NCBI RefSeq assembly: GCF_046614695.1
Contig: NZ_JBKKHQ010000007.1
Span: forward strand, 1-64,000
Length of the DNA: 64,000 nt
Source: Pokkaliibacter sp046614695
GTDB lineage: Bacteria; Pseudomonadota; Gammaproteobacteria; Pseudomonadales; Balneatricaceae
Direction of reading: 5' to 3'
Shown piece by piece: positions 8,095 through 17,581 of this stretch. The notes under the pieces are model-generated. The model was given only the letters and a program-made list of their open reading frames with translations, did not search any database and was not told the DNA's origin. How positions within the stretch are numbered: position 1 is the first letter of the stretch; every line of letters begins with the position of its first letter. Both the position numbers and the translations under genes were made by a program.

Positions 8095-9399
8095 TTGAAA
8101 CCTGTCAAAGTCGGCCTTTGTGGCTTGGGTACTGTCGGTGCGGGTACTCTTAACGTCCTCAAACGCAACGCGGAAGAAATCTCACGTCGGGCAGGACGCC
8201 AGATCATTATTGATATGGTCAGCATTCGCCGCCCACGCACGGATATAGACCTGACAGGTATTCGCACGACCTCCGATATTATGGCCATCGCCAATGACCC
8301 TGAAATTGATATCGTGGTTGAGCTTATTGGTGGCTACGATACGGCACATGAGCTGGTAATGCAGGCGATCGCAAACGGCAAGCATGTCGTGACTGCGAAT
8401 AAAGCGCTGATCGCTGTTCATGGTAACGAGATCTTTGCAGCTGCCCAGGAAAAGAATGTCATGGTAGCTTTTGAGGCATCTGTGGCGGGCGGTATTCCTA
8501 TTATTAAGGCTATCCGTGAAGGTCTGACGGCGAACACAATTCAGTGGCTGGCGGGGATCATCAACGGTACTGGCAACTTTATTCTCACCGAAATGCGTGA
8601 GAAAGGCCGCGACTTTGCCGATGTGTTGGCGGAGGCTCAGGCCTTGGGTTATGCCGAAGCCGATCCTACCTTCGATGTTGAAGGGATTGATGCGGCCCAC
8701 AAGCTGACCATTCTTGGGTCGCTGGCCTTTGGTATCCCTCTGCAATTTGAGAAAACCTTCACTGAAGGCATCAGTAAGATTGCGCCTGAAGATGTGACTT
8801 ATGCAGAAGCGCTGGGTTACACCATTAAGCATCTTGGCGTAGCGCGTCGAAATGAGCAGGGCGTTGAACTGCGTGTTCACCCCACTCTGATTCCCAGCAA
8901 GTGTCTGCTGGCGAGCGTCAATGGCGTTAAAAATGCGGTGATGGTTCAGGGCGATGCCGTGGGTCCGACGCTCTATTACGGAGCGGGTGCGGGAGCTGAA
9001 CCTACCGCCTCCGCTGTTGTCGCGGACATCGTTGATGTGGCGCGTACTCTGACCAGTGATCCTACCAACCGTGTTCCTCATCTGGCTTTCCAGCCTGATC
9101 ACCTTTCTGACCTGCCGGTACTGGATGTTGCTGCTGTTGAAACCGCGTATTACCTGCGTATGCAGGTGGTGGAAAAGCCTGGAGTGTTGGCGCAAATCAC
9201 CTCTATTTTCAGCAAGGCTGGCATCAGCATCGAAGCGTTACTGCAGAAAGAGCACGGTGTGGATAATGCGCCGGTCATTCTGCTGACCAAGCGTGTTCGT
9301 GAAGGTGTGATGAACGAGGCCATTGCCGCGATTGAGTCGCTGGAAGATGTCATGGGTCCGGTTACCCGCCTGCGCGTTGAACAACTGGATCTGGGTTGA
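8095..9399 (+). CDS. hom: Homoserine dehydrogenase
   Basis: Reduces aspartate semialdehyde to homoserine for threonine and methionine synthesis. The 434-aa monofunctional enzyme has an N-terminal NAD(P) Rossmann motif (GLCGLGTVGAGT, residues 7-18), the catalytic domain (NGTGNFILTEM, EADPTFDVEG, DAAHKL) and a C-terminal ACT domain (about 350-425) for threonine feedback. The start is TTG, since the sequence reads MKPVKVGLCG at the family N-terminus; the ribosome site is poor. thrC follows 10 nt downstream, so the pair is co-expressed. Confidence 0.96.
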   Translation: MKPVKVGLCGLGTVGAGTLNVLKRNAEEISRRAGRQIIIDMVSIRRPRTDIDLTGIRTTSDIMAIANDPEIDIVVELIGGYDTAHELVMQAIANGKHVVTANKALIAVHGNEIFAAAQEKNVMVAFEASVAGGIPIIKAIREGLTANTIQWLAGIINGTGNFILTEMREKGRDFADVLAEAQALGYAEADPTFDVEGIDAAHKLTILGSLAFGIPLQFEKTFTEGISKIAPEDVTYAEALGYTIKHLGVARRNEQGVELRVHPTLIPSKCLLASVNGVKNAVMVQGDAVGPTLYYGAGAGAEPTASAVVADIVDVARTLTSDPTNRVPHLAFQPDHLSDLPVLDVAAVETAYYLRMQVVEKPGVLAQITSIFSKAGISIEALLQKEHGVDNAPVILLTKRVREGVMNEAIAAIESLEDVMGPVTRLRVEQLDLG

Positions 9400-9409
9400 G
9401 ATAGAAGTC

Positions 9410-10801
9410 ATGAAATACATCAGTACCCGTGGTAAAGCCCAGTCGTTGGGCTTCGAAGACGTTCTGCTGGCGGGCCTTGCTAGTGATGGCGGCCTGTATG
9501 TGCCTGAGCGTCTGCCAAGCTTTACCCATGAAGAAATAGCGAGCTGGCGTGGTCTGCCTTACAGCGAGCTGGCGTTCAATGTGATTCGCCCATTTCTGGG
9601 TGGCTGCATTGATGATTCAACCTTCCGCACGATGGTTGAAGACACCTACAGCGTCTTCCGTCACAAGGCCGTTGCTCCACTGCAGCAGCTGGACAGTAAC
9701 GAATGGGTGATGGAGCTGTTCCATGGCCCAACGCTGGCGTTCAAGGATTTTGCCCTGCAGCTACTGGGCAAGCTGATGGACCATGTTCTGGCCAAGCGTA
9801 ACGAGCGTCTGGTCATTATGGGCGCGACGTCCGGTGACACCGGCTCTGCCGCCATTGAGGGCTGCCGTCACTGTGAACGTGTCGATATCTTTATCCTGCA
9901 TCCTTATCAGCGTGTCTCTGAAGTACAGCGTCGCCAGATGACAACGGTGCTGGCAGACAATGTTCATAACATTGCTCTTGAAGGCAATTTTGACGACTGC
10001 CAGCAGATGGTCAAAGACAGCTTTGCTGATCAGGCTTTCCTTGAAGGCCGTCGTCTTGGTGCTGTTAACTCGATCAACTGGGCGCGCATCATGTCCCAGA
10101 TCGTTTATTACTTTGCTGCTGGTCTGGCGCTGGGTGCTCCTGATCGTCCGGTGTCTTTCTCTGTACCCACAGGCAACTTCGGCGATATCTTCGCAGGTTA
10201 TCTGGCCAAGCAGATGGGGTTGCCGATTGATCAGCTGATCGTTGCGACCAATCGTAATGACATCCTGCACCGAGTGATCAGTAACAACGACATGAGTCGC
10301 CAGTCTCTGGTTCATACCCTGTCGCCTTCCATGGACATCATGGTCTCCTCCAACTTTGAGCGTTTGCTGTTTGAGGTGTATGACCGCAAAGGCGAAGAGG
10401 TGGATGCGCTGATGGCGCGCTTCCGTAATGAATCGGTAGAACTGGAGAGTGAGCGTTGGGCGGAAGTACAAAGCCTGTTCGCCAGTCATTGTGTCGATGA
10501 TGATGCCACTGTCGAGATGATTGCCAAGGTGCACGCTGATACCGGTTACTTGCTGGACCCGCACACGGCGATTGGTGTTGTTGCTGCCCGCCAGTGTCGT
10601 CGTAATGACAGAACGCCAATGGTGACGTTGGCGACAGCGCACCCGGTCAAATTCCCGGATGCGGTCCTGCGTGCTGGTCTTGAGGCTCCTGCATTACCGG
10701 AAGCCATGAAAGACCTGTTTGAGCGTCCTGAAAGCTACGATGTGATCAGCAATGACCTTCGTGAAGTTCAGGCGCACATGGTCAAGACCCTGGCAGGCTA
10801 A
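9410..10801 (+). CDS. thrC: Threonine synthase
   Basis: PLP enzyme converting O-phosphohomoserine to threonine. The 463-aa length and motifs fit the long bacterial class: N-terminal MKYISTRG, the PLP-lysine segment GPTLAFKDFALQ near residue 106, and the phosphate-binding stretch GATSGDTGSAA near 140-150. The start gives the family N-terminus and follows hom with a 10-nt gap. An upstream in-frame ATG lies within hom and is rejected. Confidence 0.97.
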   Translation: MKYISTRGKAQSLGFEDVLLAGLASDGGLYVPERLPSFTHEEIASWRGLPYSELAFNVIRPFLGGCIDDSTFRTMVEDTYSVFRHKAVAPLQQLDSNEWVMELFHGPTLAFKDFALQLLGKLMDHVLAKRNERLVIMGATSGDTGSAAIEGCRHCERVDIFILHPYQRVSEVQRRQMTTVLADNVHNIALEGNFDDCQQMVKDSFADQAFLEGRRLGAVNSINWARIMSQIVYYFAAGLALGAPDRPVSFSVPTGNFGDIFAGYLAKQMGLPIDQLIVATNRNDILHRVISNNDMSRQSLVHTLSPSMDIMVSSNFERLLFEVYDRKGEEVDALMARFRNESVELESERWAEVQSLFASHCVDDDATVEMIAKVHADTGYLLDPHTAIGVVAARQCRRNDRTPMVTLATAHPVKFPDAVLRAGLEAPALPEAMKDLFERPESYDVISNDLREVQAHMVKTLAG

Positions 10802-10810
10802 TCGCCAGGG

Positions 10811-11623
10811 ATGCAAACCCTTCTCTACTACGGTGCAAAGCTGTTCTGGTTTCTGATGCGACCAGAGCAGCTTTGTCTCGTTTTACTTCTGCTGTCTTGG
10901 TGGCTGATTCGACGGGGTAACTCCTGGGGTCGTCATCTGCTGATGACTGTTATCCTATTCTTCACCGTAATGGCCTTCTGGCCGGTGGGTGATTATCTCA
11001 TTGGTCCTCTGGAAAACCGTTTTCCGAAGCCTGCAAGCCTGCCGTCTGAAATTGCGGGCATTATTGTACTTGGCGGGGGAGAGGAGGCTGAGCTGTCAGC
11101 GGTACATCAGAGTGACGAATTCAACTGGGCAGCCGAGCGTTACATGGTGGTGCCGGCGTTGCTGCAACACTATCCGCAGGCGCGAGTGCTCATCAGCGGT
11201 GCCAGCGGAAACCCGTTACGCCAACATATTGCCGGTGCGGTGGTTGGAGAGCGCTGGCTTCGCAGTATCGGTGTCACCGCGCCACTGGTCATTGAGAATA
11301 ACGCCCGCAATACGGCGGAAAATGCCACACGCTTGGCACCCTGGAAAGACAAGGCCAGGGAAGAGGGGAGCAACAATGCGCCTTTTCTGCTGATCACCTC
11401 GGCCTATCACATGCCAAGAGCCATGGGCGTTTTTCGGCAGCAAGGCTGGAATGTAGTGGCCTATCCTGTTGATTATCGAGCCTTTCCTCTAGGTGAACAG
11501 CACATCAATACCAATATGTCCGCCAATCTTTATGAATTATCTGTTGGCCTGAGAGAGTGGGTCGGTTTGGCGGGATACCATCTCACGGGTCGTATTCCAA
11601 GTTGGTTTCCTGCGCCGAAATAA
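10811..11623 (+). CDS. DUF218 (YdcF/ElyC/SanA-like) envelope protein
   Basis: A 270-aa protein with two N-terminal membrane segments (about residues 17-33 and 40-58) and a DUF218 domain outside the membrane (IIVLGGGEEAEL near 85-96, RVLISGASG, ENNARNTAENA, LLITSAYHMPRA). The architecture resembles ElyC, implicated in envelope and peptidoglycan/lipid-carrier homeostasis at low temperature. Activity in this family is unproven. It starts 10 nt after thrC, so it may share that transcript; the next gene, recJ, starts 29 nt further on. Confidence 0.85.
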   Translation: MQTLLYYGAKLFWFLMRPEQLCLVLLLLSWWLIRRGNSWGRHLLMTVILFFTVMAFWPVGDYLIGPLENRFPKPASLPSEIAGIIVLGGGEEAELSAVHQSDEFNWAAERYMVVPALLQHYPQARVLISGASGNPLRQHIAGAVVGERWLRSIGVTAPLVIENNARNTAENATRLAPWKDKAREEGSNNAPFLLITSAYHMPRAMGVFRQQGWNVVAYPVDYRAFPLGEQHINTNMSANLYELSVGLREWVGLAGYHLTGRIPSWFPAPK

Positions 11624-11652
11624 CTGAATTGCCCTGTCATCACGAGCTTTGC

Positions 11653-13377
11653 ATGTCCTCTAAACAGATCCGCGTTCGTTCCTTGCCTGCCACGTTACCT
11701 GCTTCTCTTGCAGAGCTGCCGCCACTGTTGGCGCGTATTTACGCTGCACGGGGCATTGCCACCGAGACTGACTTGTGTCGCACACTTGATGGGCTGCTGC
11801 CGGATAACCAGCTATTTGGGATGGACAAAGCAGCCAGCCTGATTGCGGATCATATTTTACGCGGTAGCCATTTCTGCATCGTTGGCGATTTTGACTGTGA
11901 CGGTGCGACCAGTACGGCGCTTGCGGTATTGGGACTGCGTGCCATGGGCGCGGAGCATGTGCATTATCAGGTGCCTGACCGCTTCTACTACGGTTATGGC
12001 CTGAGTGCTGAATTGGTGGCAGACCTTCCCGCTGATACAGAAGCGCTGATTACAGTGGATAACGGTATTGCCAGTATTGCCGGTGTTGCTGCAGCAAAAG
12101 CGCGAGGTTGGGATGTCATCGTCACCGATCACCACCTGGCTGGTGAGCAGCTGCCCGAAGCCGATGCCATTGTGAATCCGAATCAGCCCGACTGTGGATT
12201 TACCAGCAAGTCATTGTGTGGCGTCGGCGTGATGTTCTATGTGTTGGTCGCGCTTCGTAAGGAGTTGGAGGCACGAGGTTGGTTTGCCGAACGCACAAAA
12301 CCTAATCTCGGACAGTTTCTGGATATTGTGGCGCTGGGAACGGTGGCCGATGTGGTCCCACTGGATGCCAATAACCGCATCCTGGTACATCAGGGGTTAC
12401 AGCGCATTCGGGCAGGCAAAGCCCGTCCGGGTATTTTGTCTCTGCTGCGGGTGGCCGGGCGCGATCACCGTCAGATCGTCGCCTCGGATCTTGGCTTTGC
12501 TGTGGCGCCGCGTCTGAATGCTGCAGGTCGTCTGGATGATATGTCGGTGGGAATTGAATGCCTGCTGACCGCAACACCGCAGCTGGCGGATTTCTATGCC
12601 GATCAGCTGAATCAGATGAATCTGGCTCGTCGTGAAATTGAGCAGGACATGCAGCATCAGGCGTTGATGCATTTGAATCGCCTGTCACTGGCTGAAGAAG
12701 ATCAGCCCTGGGGCGTGTGCCTGTATGAGGCCGAGTGGCATCAGGGCGTGATCGGCATTCTGGCGTCACGCATCAAGGACCGCCTGCATCGTCCGGTCAT
12801 TGCCTTTGCTCAAGGTGAGAACGGGGAAATCAAAGGTTCGGCTCGTTCTATTGCCGGATTGCATATTCGTGATGCGCTGGCAGCGGTAGATAGCCGCCAC
12901 CCAGGGATGATCGCCAAGTTTGGTGGTCATGCAATGGCGGCTGGACTCACGCTGGCAACTCAGGATTTTGACAGTTTCCGTCAGGCCTTTGATGCTGAAG
13001 TGCGGCGTATGCTGCAGGAGAAGGATCTACAGGCCATGATCGAAGTCGACGGGCCGCTTGCCTCTGAGGATTTTCAGCTGGATACCGCCTGGATGCTGCG
13101 TAACGCCGGCCCCTGGGGGCAGCATTTCCCGGAGCCTGCCTTTGTCGGCGAGTTTGACATACAGCAGCAACGCATTGTCGGTGAGCGGCATCTGAAGCTG
13201 GTCTTGCGGTTACCTGGCTCAGGTCAGGTACTGGATGCAATTCACTTTAATGCGGATCTGACGGTCTGGCCCAACAGCGCTAAACAGGCGCGGTTGGTCT
13301 ATAAGCTGGATGTGAACGAGTTTCGTGGTGAGACGAGATTGCAGCTGCTGGTCGATCACGCCGAGCCCCTCACCTAA
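11653..13377 (+). CDS. recJ: Single-strand-specific 5'-3' exonuclease RecJ
   Basis: Degrades 5'-tailed single strands in RecF-pathway repair and mismatch excision. The 574-aa product (E. coli 577) has the DHH motifs: VGDFDCDGATSTAL near residue 77-90, VDNGI, TDHHL near 157-161, VALGTVADVVPL, and the DHHA1 segment GGHAMAAGLTL near 420. I chose the ATG that gives MSSKQIRVRSLP; the longer in-frame start overlaps the previous gene by 67 nt. In the usual cluster recJ is close to prfB; here iadA-like DNA lies between them. Confidence 0.96.
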   Translation: MSSKQIRVRSLPATLPASLAELPPLLARIYAARGIATETDLCRTLDGLLPDNQLFGMDKAASLIADHILRGSHFCIVGDFDCDGATSTALAVLGLRAMGAEHVHYQVPDRFYYGYGLSAELVADLPADTEALITVDNGIASIAGVAAAKARGWDVIVTDHHLAGEQLPEADAIVNPNQPDCGFTSKSLCGVGVMFYVLVALRKELEARGWFAERTKPNLGQFLDIVALGTVADVVPLDANNRILVHQGLQRIRAGKARPGILSLLRVAGRDHRQIVASDLGFAVAPRLNAAGRLDDMSVGIECLLTATPQLADFYADQLNQMNLARREIEQDMQHQALMHLNRLSLAEEDQPWGVCLYEAEWHQGVIGILASRIKDRLHRPVIAFAQGENGEIKGSARSIAGLHIRDALAAVDSRHPGMIAKFGGHAMAAGLTLATQDFDSFRQAFDAEVRRMLQEKDLQAMIEVDGPLASEDFQLDTAWMLRNAGPWGQHFPEPAFVGEFDIQQQRIVGERHLKLVLRLPGSGQVLDAIHFNADLTVWPNSAKQARLVYKLDVNEFRGETRLQLLVDHAEPLT

Positions 13378-13514
13378 GCTATCCACAGCCGGGGCATCTA
13401 CACTGAACTCACGTTTTACCCACAGTTGAATGCGCCACCATTTCTCAGGGTCTGACGTTAAAGGCTCTGATGACGATCCCGGCTTTTCTGCCCACGATCC
13501 TCGGGGAGGATTAG

Positions 13515-14678
13515 ATGCTTACTCTGATTCGCAATGCCAACCTCTTTGCTCCTGCGCCCTTGGGACTTCGCGATGTATTGATCGCCGATGGCCGTATTGC
13601 CGCGATTGACTCCACGATTGAGCTGAGTGGCTCGTTCCTCTGGGAAGAGCTGGATGCCAGCGGAAAAATCCTGATTCCGGGGCTGGTTGATTCACTGGTA
13701 CACATTACGGGAGGAGGTGGGGAAGGCGGTCCGCACACTCGTGTTCCTCCCATGCAGCTCAGTCAGGCGGTTAATGCAGGTGTCACCACGCTGATAGGTG
13801 CTCTGGGGACGGATTCTGTGAGCCGCTCACTGGAGGATCTGGTTGCCAAGGCGCGAGCACTGAGCACCGAAGGTATTTCTGCATACTGCCACACCGGCTC
13901 CTATCAGGTACCGGTGAAAACGCTGACGGGCAGCATCGAGCGTGACTTGTTACTGGTCGATGTGATGCTCGGTACAGGTGAGATCGCCGTGGCAGATAAC
14001 CGATCCTCACAGCCTACGTTGGAAGAGCTGAAAAAGATCGTCGCCGCTTCTCGCGTCGGCGGCATGCTTTCGGGCAAGGCGGGAACCGTGCTTATTCACA
14101 TGGGCGATGCGCCGGATCAGCTGACACTGCTGGATGCGTTGTTCGCCAGTACTGATCTGCCCAAGCGCCAGCTGCAGGTCACTCATATTAACCGCAGTGC
14201 CGCACTCTTTGAGAAGGCGATCGGTTTTGCCCAGCGAGGTGGCTATGTCGACTTTACGACCAGTACCGGTGGCCTGATGAAGTGGGGCGAAGTCAGCTGT
14301 GCGGAAGGGCTGCAGCGTTTGCTTCAGGAAGGCGTGCCGGTTTCCCAGATTACTTTCAGCTCGGATGGCCAGGCCAGCCTGCCGATCTTTGACGCAGAAG
14401 GTCAGGTTGTCGGCATCGGCGTGGGAGAGATCAGTAGTCTCTGGCAAGAGGTAAAGCGCTGTGTTTCACAGGGGATGGCGCTCGAGGTGGTATTGCCCGT
14501 TGTGACATCATCACCGGCAAAATTGCTGGGATTGAGCCAGAAGGGTGTGCTGGCCACAGGCAAGGATGCAGACCTTCTGCTGCTCAATGACGACCTCAGC
14601 ATTGATGGGGTGATGGCGCGAGGTCGCTGGCTTAAACAAAACGGCGTCCTTCAGGTAAAAGGCACGTTTGAAAGCTGA
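13515..14678 (+). CDS. iadA: Isoaspartyl dipeptidase-like amidohydrolase with altered metal site
   Basis: Closely resembles IadA, which cleaves beta-aspartyl dipeptides from damaged proteins with a binuclear zinc centre. The 387-aa protein keeps GGGGEGGP (66-73, E70), Y130 (TGSYQVP), R163, H195 (HMGD), H224 and R227 (THINR) and D284 (SSDG). The first His of the HxH ligand pair is L61 (DSLVH, where E. coli IadA has DQHVH), and the bridging carboxylated Lys is E156. So several alpha-metal contacts are changed while the beta-site histidines remain. The start follows GGGGAGGA. It sits between recJ and prfB, an unusual place. Mononuclear activity or a changed substrate are both possible. Confidence 0.85.
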   Translation: MLTLIRNANLFAPAPLGLRDVLIADGRIAAIDSTIELSGSFLWEELDASGKILIPGLVDSLVHITGGGGEGGPHTRVPPMQLSQAVNAGVTTLIGALGTDSVSRSLEDLVAKARALSTEGISAYCHTGSYQVPVKTLTGSIERDLLLVDVMLGTGEIAVADNRSSQPTLEELKKIVAASRVGGMLSGKAGTVLIHMGDAPDQLTLLDALFASTDLPKRQLQVTHINRSAALFEKAIGFAQRGGYVDFTTSTGGLMKWGEVSCAEGLQRLLQEGVPVSQITFSSDGQASLPIFDAEGQVVGIGVGEISSLWQEVKRCVSQGMALEVVLPVVTSSPAKLLGLSQKGVLATGKDADLLLLNDDLSIDGVMARGRWLKQNGVLQVKGTFES

Positions 14679-14873
14679 TTCCTGACATGCCCTGACACCG
14701 ATGCCTGCGTCCTGAGGGACTGAAAAAACTCCGGACAGAACGGCGTTTCGTCGTTCTCAGAGGGGGCAAGTTCGGCTAAAATGCGCGGTTCATTTATCGA
14801 ATCGATGCAGTGAGTCTGGCTCCTCTGGCGGAGCAGGTGAGTCGCTGCTCTGTACTGACGCAAGGCCAGACTG

Positions 14874-15969
14874 ATGGAAATCAACCCAATCGTTCTTCGT
14901 ATCAAAGACCTGCAGGCGCGTACCGACGTGCTTAGGGGGTATCTTTGACTTCGATACCAAGAAAGAACGTCTGATCGAAGTAACCCGCGAACTTGAAGAT
15001 CCCGCCATCTGGAATGATCCGGAAAACGCCCAGAATCTGGGGCGTGAGCGCGCTTCTCTGGATGTCATCGTCACCACGCTGGAAAACCTGACTCAGGGTC
15101 TGGAAGATACCACTGAGCTGCTGGAAATGGCCGCGGCGGAAGAAGACGAAGACACCGTTGCAGAAATCCAGAGCGAACTGGACGGTATGGCGACCCAGCT
15201 TGAAGGCCTGGAATTCCGCCGTATGTTCTCAGGCGAAGCCGATCCCAACAATGCTTTCCTGGACATTCAGGCGGGTTCCGGTGGTACCGAAGCACAGGAC
15301 TGGGCCAGCATGCTGCTGCGCATGTTTTTGCGCTGGGGCGAAGCCAAAGGCTTCAAGACGGAAATCATCGAAGTTTCAGACGGTGAAGTGGCGGGCATCA
15401 AGAGTGCCACTATCCGCTTCGAAGGCGAGTATGCCTACGGCTGGCTGCGCACAGAAACCGGCGTTCACCGTCTGGTGCGTAAGTCACCCTTTGACTCCGG
15501 TAATCGCCGTCATACGTCCTTCTCCTCGGTCTTCGTCTCACCTGAAATTGACGATAACGTCGACATCGAAATTAACCCTGCCGACCTGCGCGTTGACGTC
15601 TACCGTGCCTCCGGCGCCGGTGGTCAGCACGTTAACCGTACCGAGTCCGCAGTGCGTATTACCCACATGCCTACCAATACCGTGGTGGCATGTCAGAGCC
15701 AGCGCTCTCAGCACCAGAACCGTGACTTCGCCATGAAGCAGCTGAAAGCCAAACTCTATGAGCTGGAGATGCAAAAGCGTCGTGAAGCGGCTCAGGAGCT
15801 GGAAGACTCCAAAGCCGATATCGGCTGGGGTAGCCAGATCCGCTCCTACGTACTGGATGACTCGCGCATTAAAGACCTGCGCACCAGTGTGGAAACCCGA
15901 AATACCCAGGCGGTGCTGGATGGTGATCTTGACCGCTTCATCGTCGCCAGCCTGAAAGCCGGCCTGTAA
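14874..15969 (+). CDS. prfB: Peptide chain release factor 2 (programmed +1 frameshift)
   Basis: Releases peptides at UGA and UAA. The frame opens at ATG 14874 and meets an in-frame TGA at codon 25 (14946-14948). Reading shifts +1 at CTT-TGA and continues from GAC 14947 to the stop at 15969, giving 364 aa, close to E. coli RF2 (365). The RF2 anticodon-like tripeptide SPF (KSPFDSG) and the catalytic GGQ (GAGGQHVNRT) are present. The proteins are encoded as 14874-14945 joined to 14947-15969. lysS follows 27 nt later, as in E. coli. Confidence 0.97.
14934..14948 (+). promoter_or_regulatory. prfB autoregulatory frameshift site
   Basis: The sequence is AGGGGGTATCTTTGA: an internal Shine-Dalgarno, then the slippery CTT codon followed by UGA and C. 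Low RF2 slows termination at UGA-C and favours the +1 shift, giving autoregulation. The element matches the classical E. coli site almost base for base. Confidence 0.97.
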
Positions 15970-15996
15970 GCCGGCGTCGCTTCGAAGGAATCCTTG

Positions 15997-17496
15997 ATGA
16001 CTAACGAAACGCAAGCTCCTCAAACCCTTGAGGACGAGAACAAACTGGTTGCTCTTCGCCGTGAGCGCCTGCAGGCGCGCCGCGATCAGGGCATCGCATT
16101 CCCGAATGACTTCCGTCGCGATCATCTGCTGGCGGACCTTCAGTCCACCTACGGTGAGAAAACCAAGGAAGAGCTGGCTGAGCTGAACATCACCGTTAAG
16201 GTGGCCGGTCGTCTGATGCTGAACCGTGGTGCTTTCATGGTTATTCAGGACGTCAGTGGCCGTTTGCAGCTGTACGTTAACCGCAAGGCGCTGGCAGAAG
16301 AGACTCTGGCCGATATCAAAACCTGGGATCTGGGCGATATCGTTGCGGCTGAAGGTGTGCTGTGCAAATCCGGTAAGGGTGACTTGTACGTCGATATGAC
16401 CGAGCCACGTCTGTTGACCAAGGCACTGCGTCCACTGCCTGACAAACACAAAGGTTTGCAGGATACCGAGATGCGTTACCGTCAGCGTTATGTCGACCTG
16501 ATCAGTAACGAGGAATCCCGTCGCGTCTTCAAAATTCGCTCACAGATCGTGGCGGGCATCCGTCAGTTCATGAATGAGCGCGCTTTCCTTGAAGTCGAAA
16601 CACCGATGCTGCAGGTCATTCCTGGCGGTGCATCCGCGCGTCCATTCATTACTCACCACAATGCGCTTGACCGTGATATGTACCTGCGTATCGCCCCTGA
16701 GCTGTATCTAAAGCGTCTGGTTGTCGGTGGTTTTGAGCGCGTATTCGAGATCAACCGTAACTTCCGTAACGAAGGTCTGTCGACCCGTCATAACCCTGAG
16801 TTCACCATGATGGAGTTCTACCAGGCGTATGCGGACTACAAAGATCTGATGGACCTGACCGAAGAGCTGCTGCGTACGCTGGCACAGAATGTACTGGGCA
16901 CCACCACCCTGAAATATCAGGGCGCGGAGTATGACCTTGGCAAGCCATTCGTGCGCATGTCGATGATTGAATCAGTACTGCACTTCAATGCGCATATCAC
17001 CAAAGAGCAGCTGACTGACTTTGATCAGGCTAAAGCCCTGGCGAAAACCCTGCGTATTGATGTCAAACCGACCTGGGGTCTTGGCAAGCTGCAGACAGAA
17101 ATCTTCGAAGCCTGTGCAGAAGACAAGCTTGATCAGCCGACCTTCATTACCGAATACCCGGCAGAAGTTTCCCCGCTGGCACGTCGTAATGATGACAACC
17201 CGCATGTGACTGACCGCTTTGAATTCTTCATCGGTGGCCGCGAGATTGCCAACGGCTTCTCCGAGCTTAACGATGCGGAAGATCAGGCAGAGCGTTTCCG
17301 TCAGCAGGTGGAAGAGAAAGACGCAGGTGATGATGAAGCCATGTTCTACGATGCAGACTACGTTAACGCGCTGGAATACGGCCTGCCACCGACCGCCGGT
17401 GAAGGTATCGGTATCGACCGTCTGGTGATGTACTTCACCGATTCGGCTTCCATCCGTGACGTGATCCTCTTCCCGGCCATGCGTCCGGAGGTCTGA
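15997..17496 (+). CDS. lysS: Lysyl-tRNA synthetase (class II)
   Basis: Charges tRNA-Lys. The 499-aa enzyme has the N-terminal OB anticodon-binding domain (about residues 60-150: VAGRLMLNRGAFMVIQDVSGRLQLY) and the class II core, with motif 2 (FRNEGLSTRHNPEFTMMEFYQAY) and motif 3 (GIGIDRLVM near 467). The ATG with GAAGGAA upstream is used; a TTG just before it is unlikely. It follows prfB and ends before a bidirectional terminator. Confidence 0.98.
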   Translation: MTNETQAPQTLEDENKLVALRRERLQARRDQGIAFPNDFRRDHLLADLQSTYGEKTKEELAELNITVKVAGRLMLNRGAFMVIQDVSGRLQLYVNRKALAEETLADIKTWDLGDIVAAEGVLCKSGKGDLYVDMTEPRLLTKALRPLPDKHKGLQDTEMRYRQRYVDLISNEESRRVFKIRSQIVAGIRQFMNERAFLEVETPMLQVIPGGASARPFITHHNALDRDMYLRIAPELYLKRLVVGGFERVFEINRNFRNEGLSTRHNPEFTMMEFYQAYADYKDLMDLTEELLRTLAQNVLGTTTLKYQGAEYDLGKPFVRMSMIESVLHFNAHITKEQLTDFDQAKALAKTLRIDVKPTWGLGKLQTEIFEACAEDKLDQPTFITEYPAEVSPLARRNDDNPHVTDRFEFFIGGREIANGFSELNDAEDQAERFRQQVEEKDAGDDEAMFYDADYVNALEYGLPPTAGEGIGIDRLVMYFTDSASIRDVILFPAMRPEV

Positions 17497-17527
17497 GGAT
17501 CAGCAGACGCATTGAGCGTCATGCGAA

Positions 17528-17562
17528 TAAAAAAAGCCCGGCGGAAACGTCGGGCTTTTTTT
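17528..17562. terminator. Bidirectional terminator between lysS and the minus-strand gene
   Basis: The stem AAAAAGCCCG / CGGGCTTTTT has an inner CG/CG extension and a GAAA loop, with A and T runs on both sides. It can serve lysS (+) and the convergent 200-aa gene (-). Confidence 0.9.
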
Positions 17563-17581
17563 GTAGGGCTGAAAGCCTGCT

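Noticed and set aside
8182..9195. Long minus-strand frame of 337 codons opposite hom
   Set aside because: It is the antisense of hom, with no domain, no ribosome site and an unlikely composition.
9761..10642. Minus-strand frame of 293 codons opposite thrC
   Set aside because: Antisense shadow of a conserved gene; no recognisable motif.
15127..15969. prfB beginning at 15127
   Set aside because: The upstream ATG plus a classical frameshift site explains the reading frame and gives the correct RF2 length.
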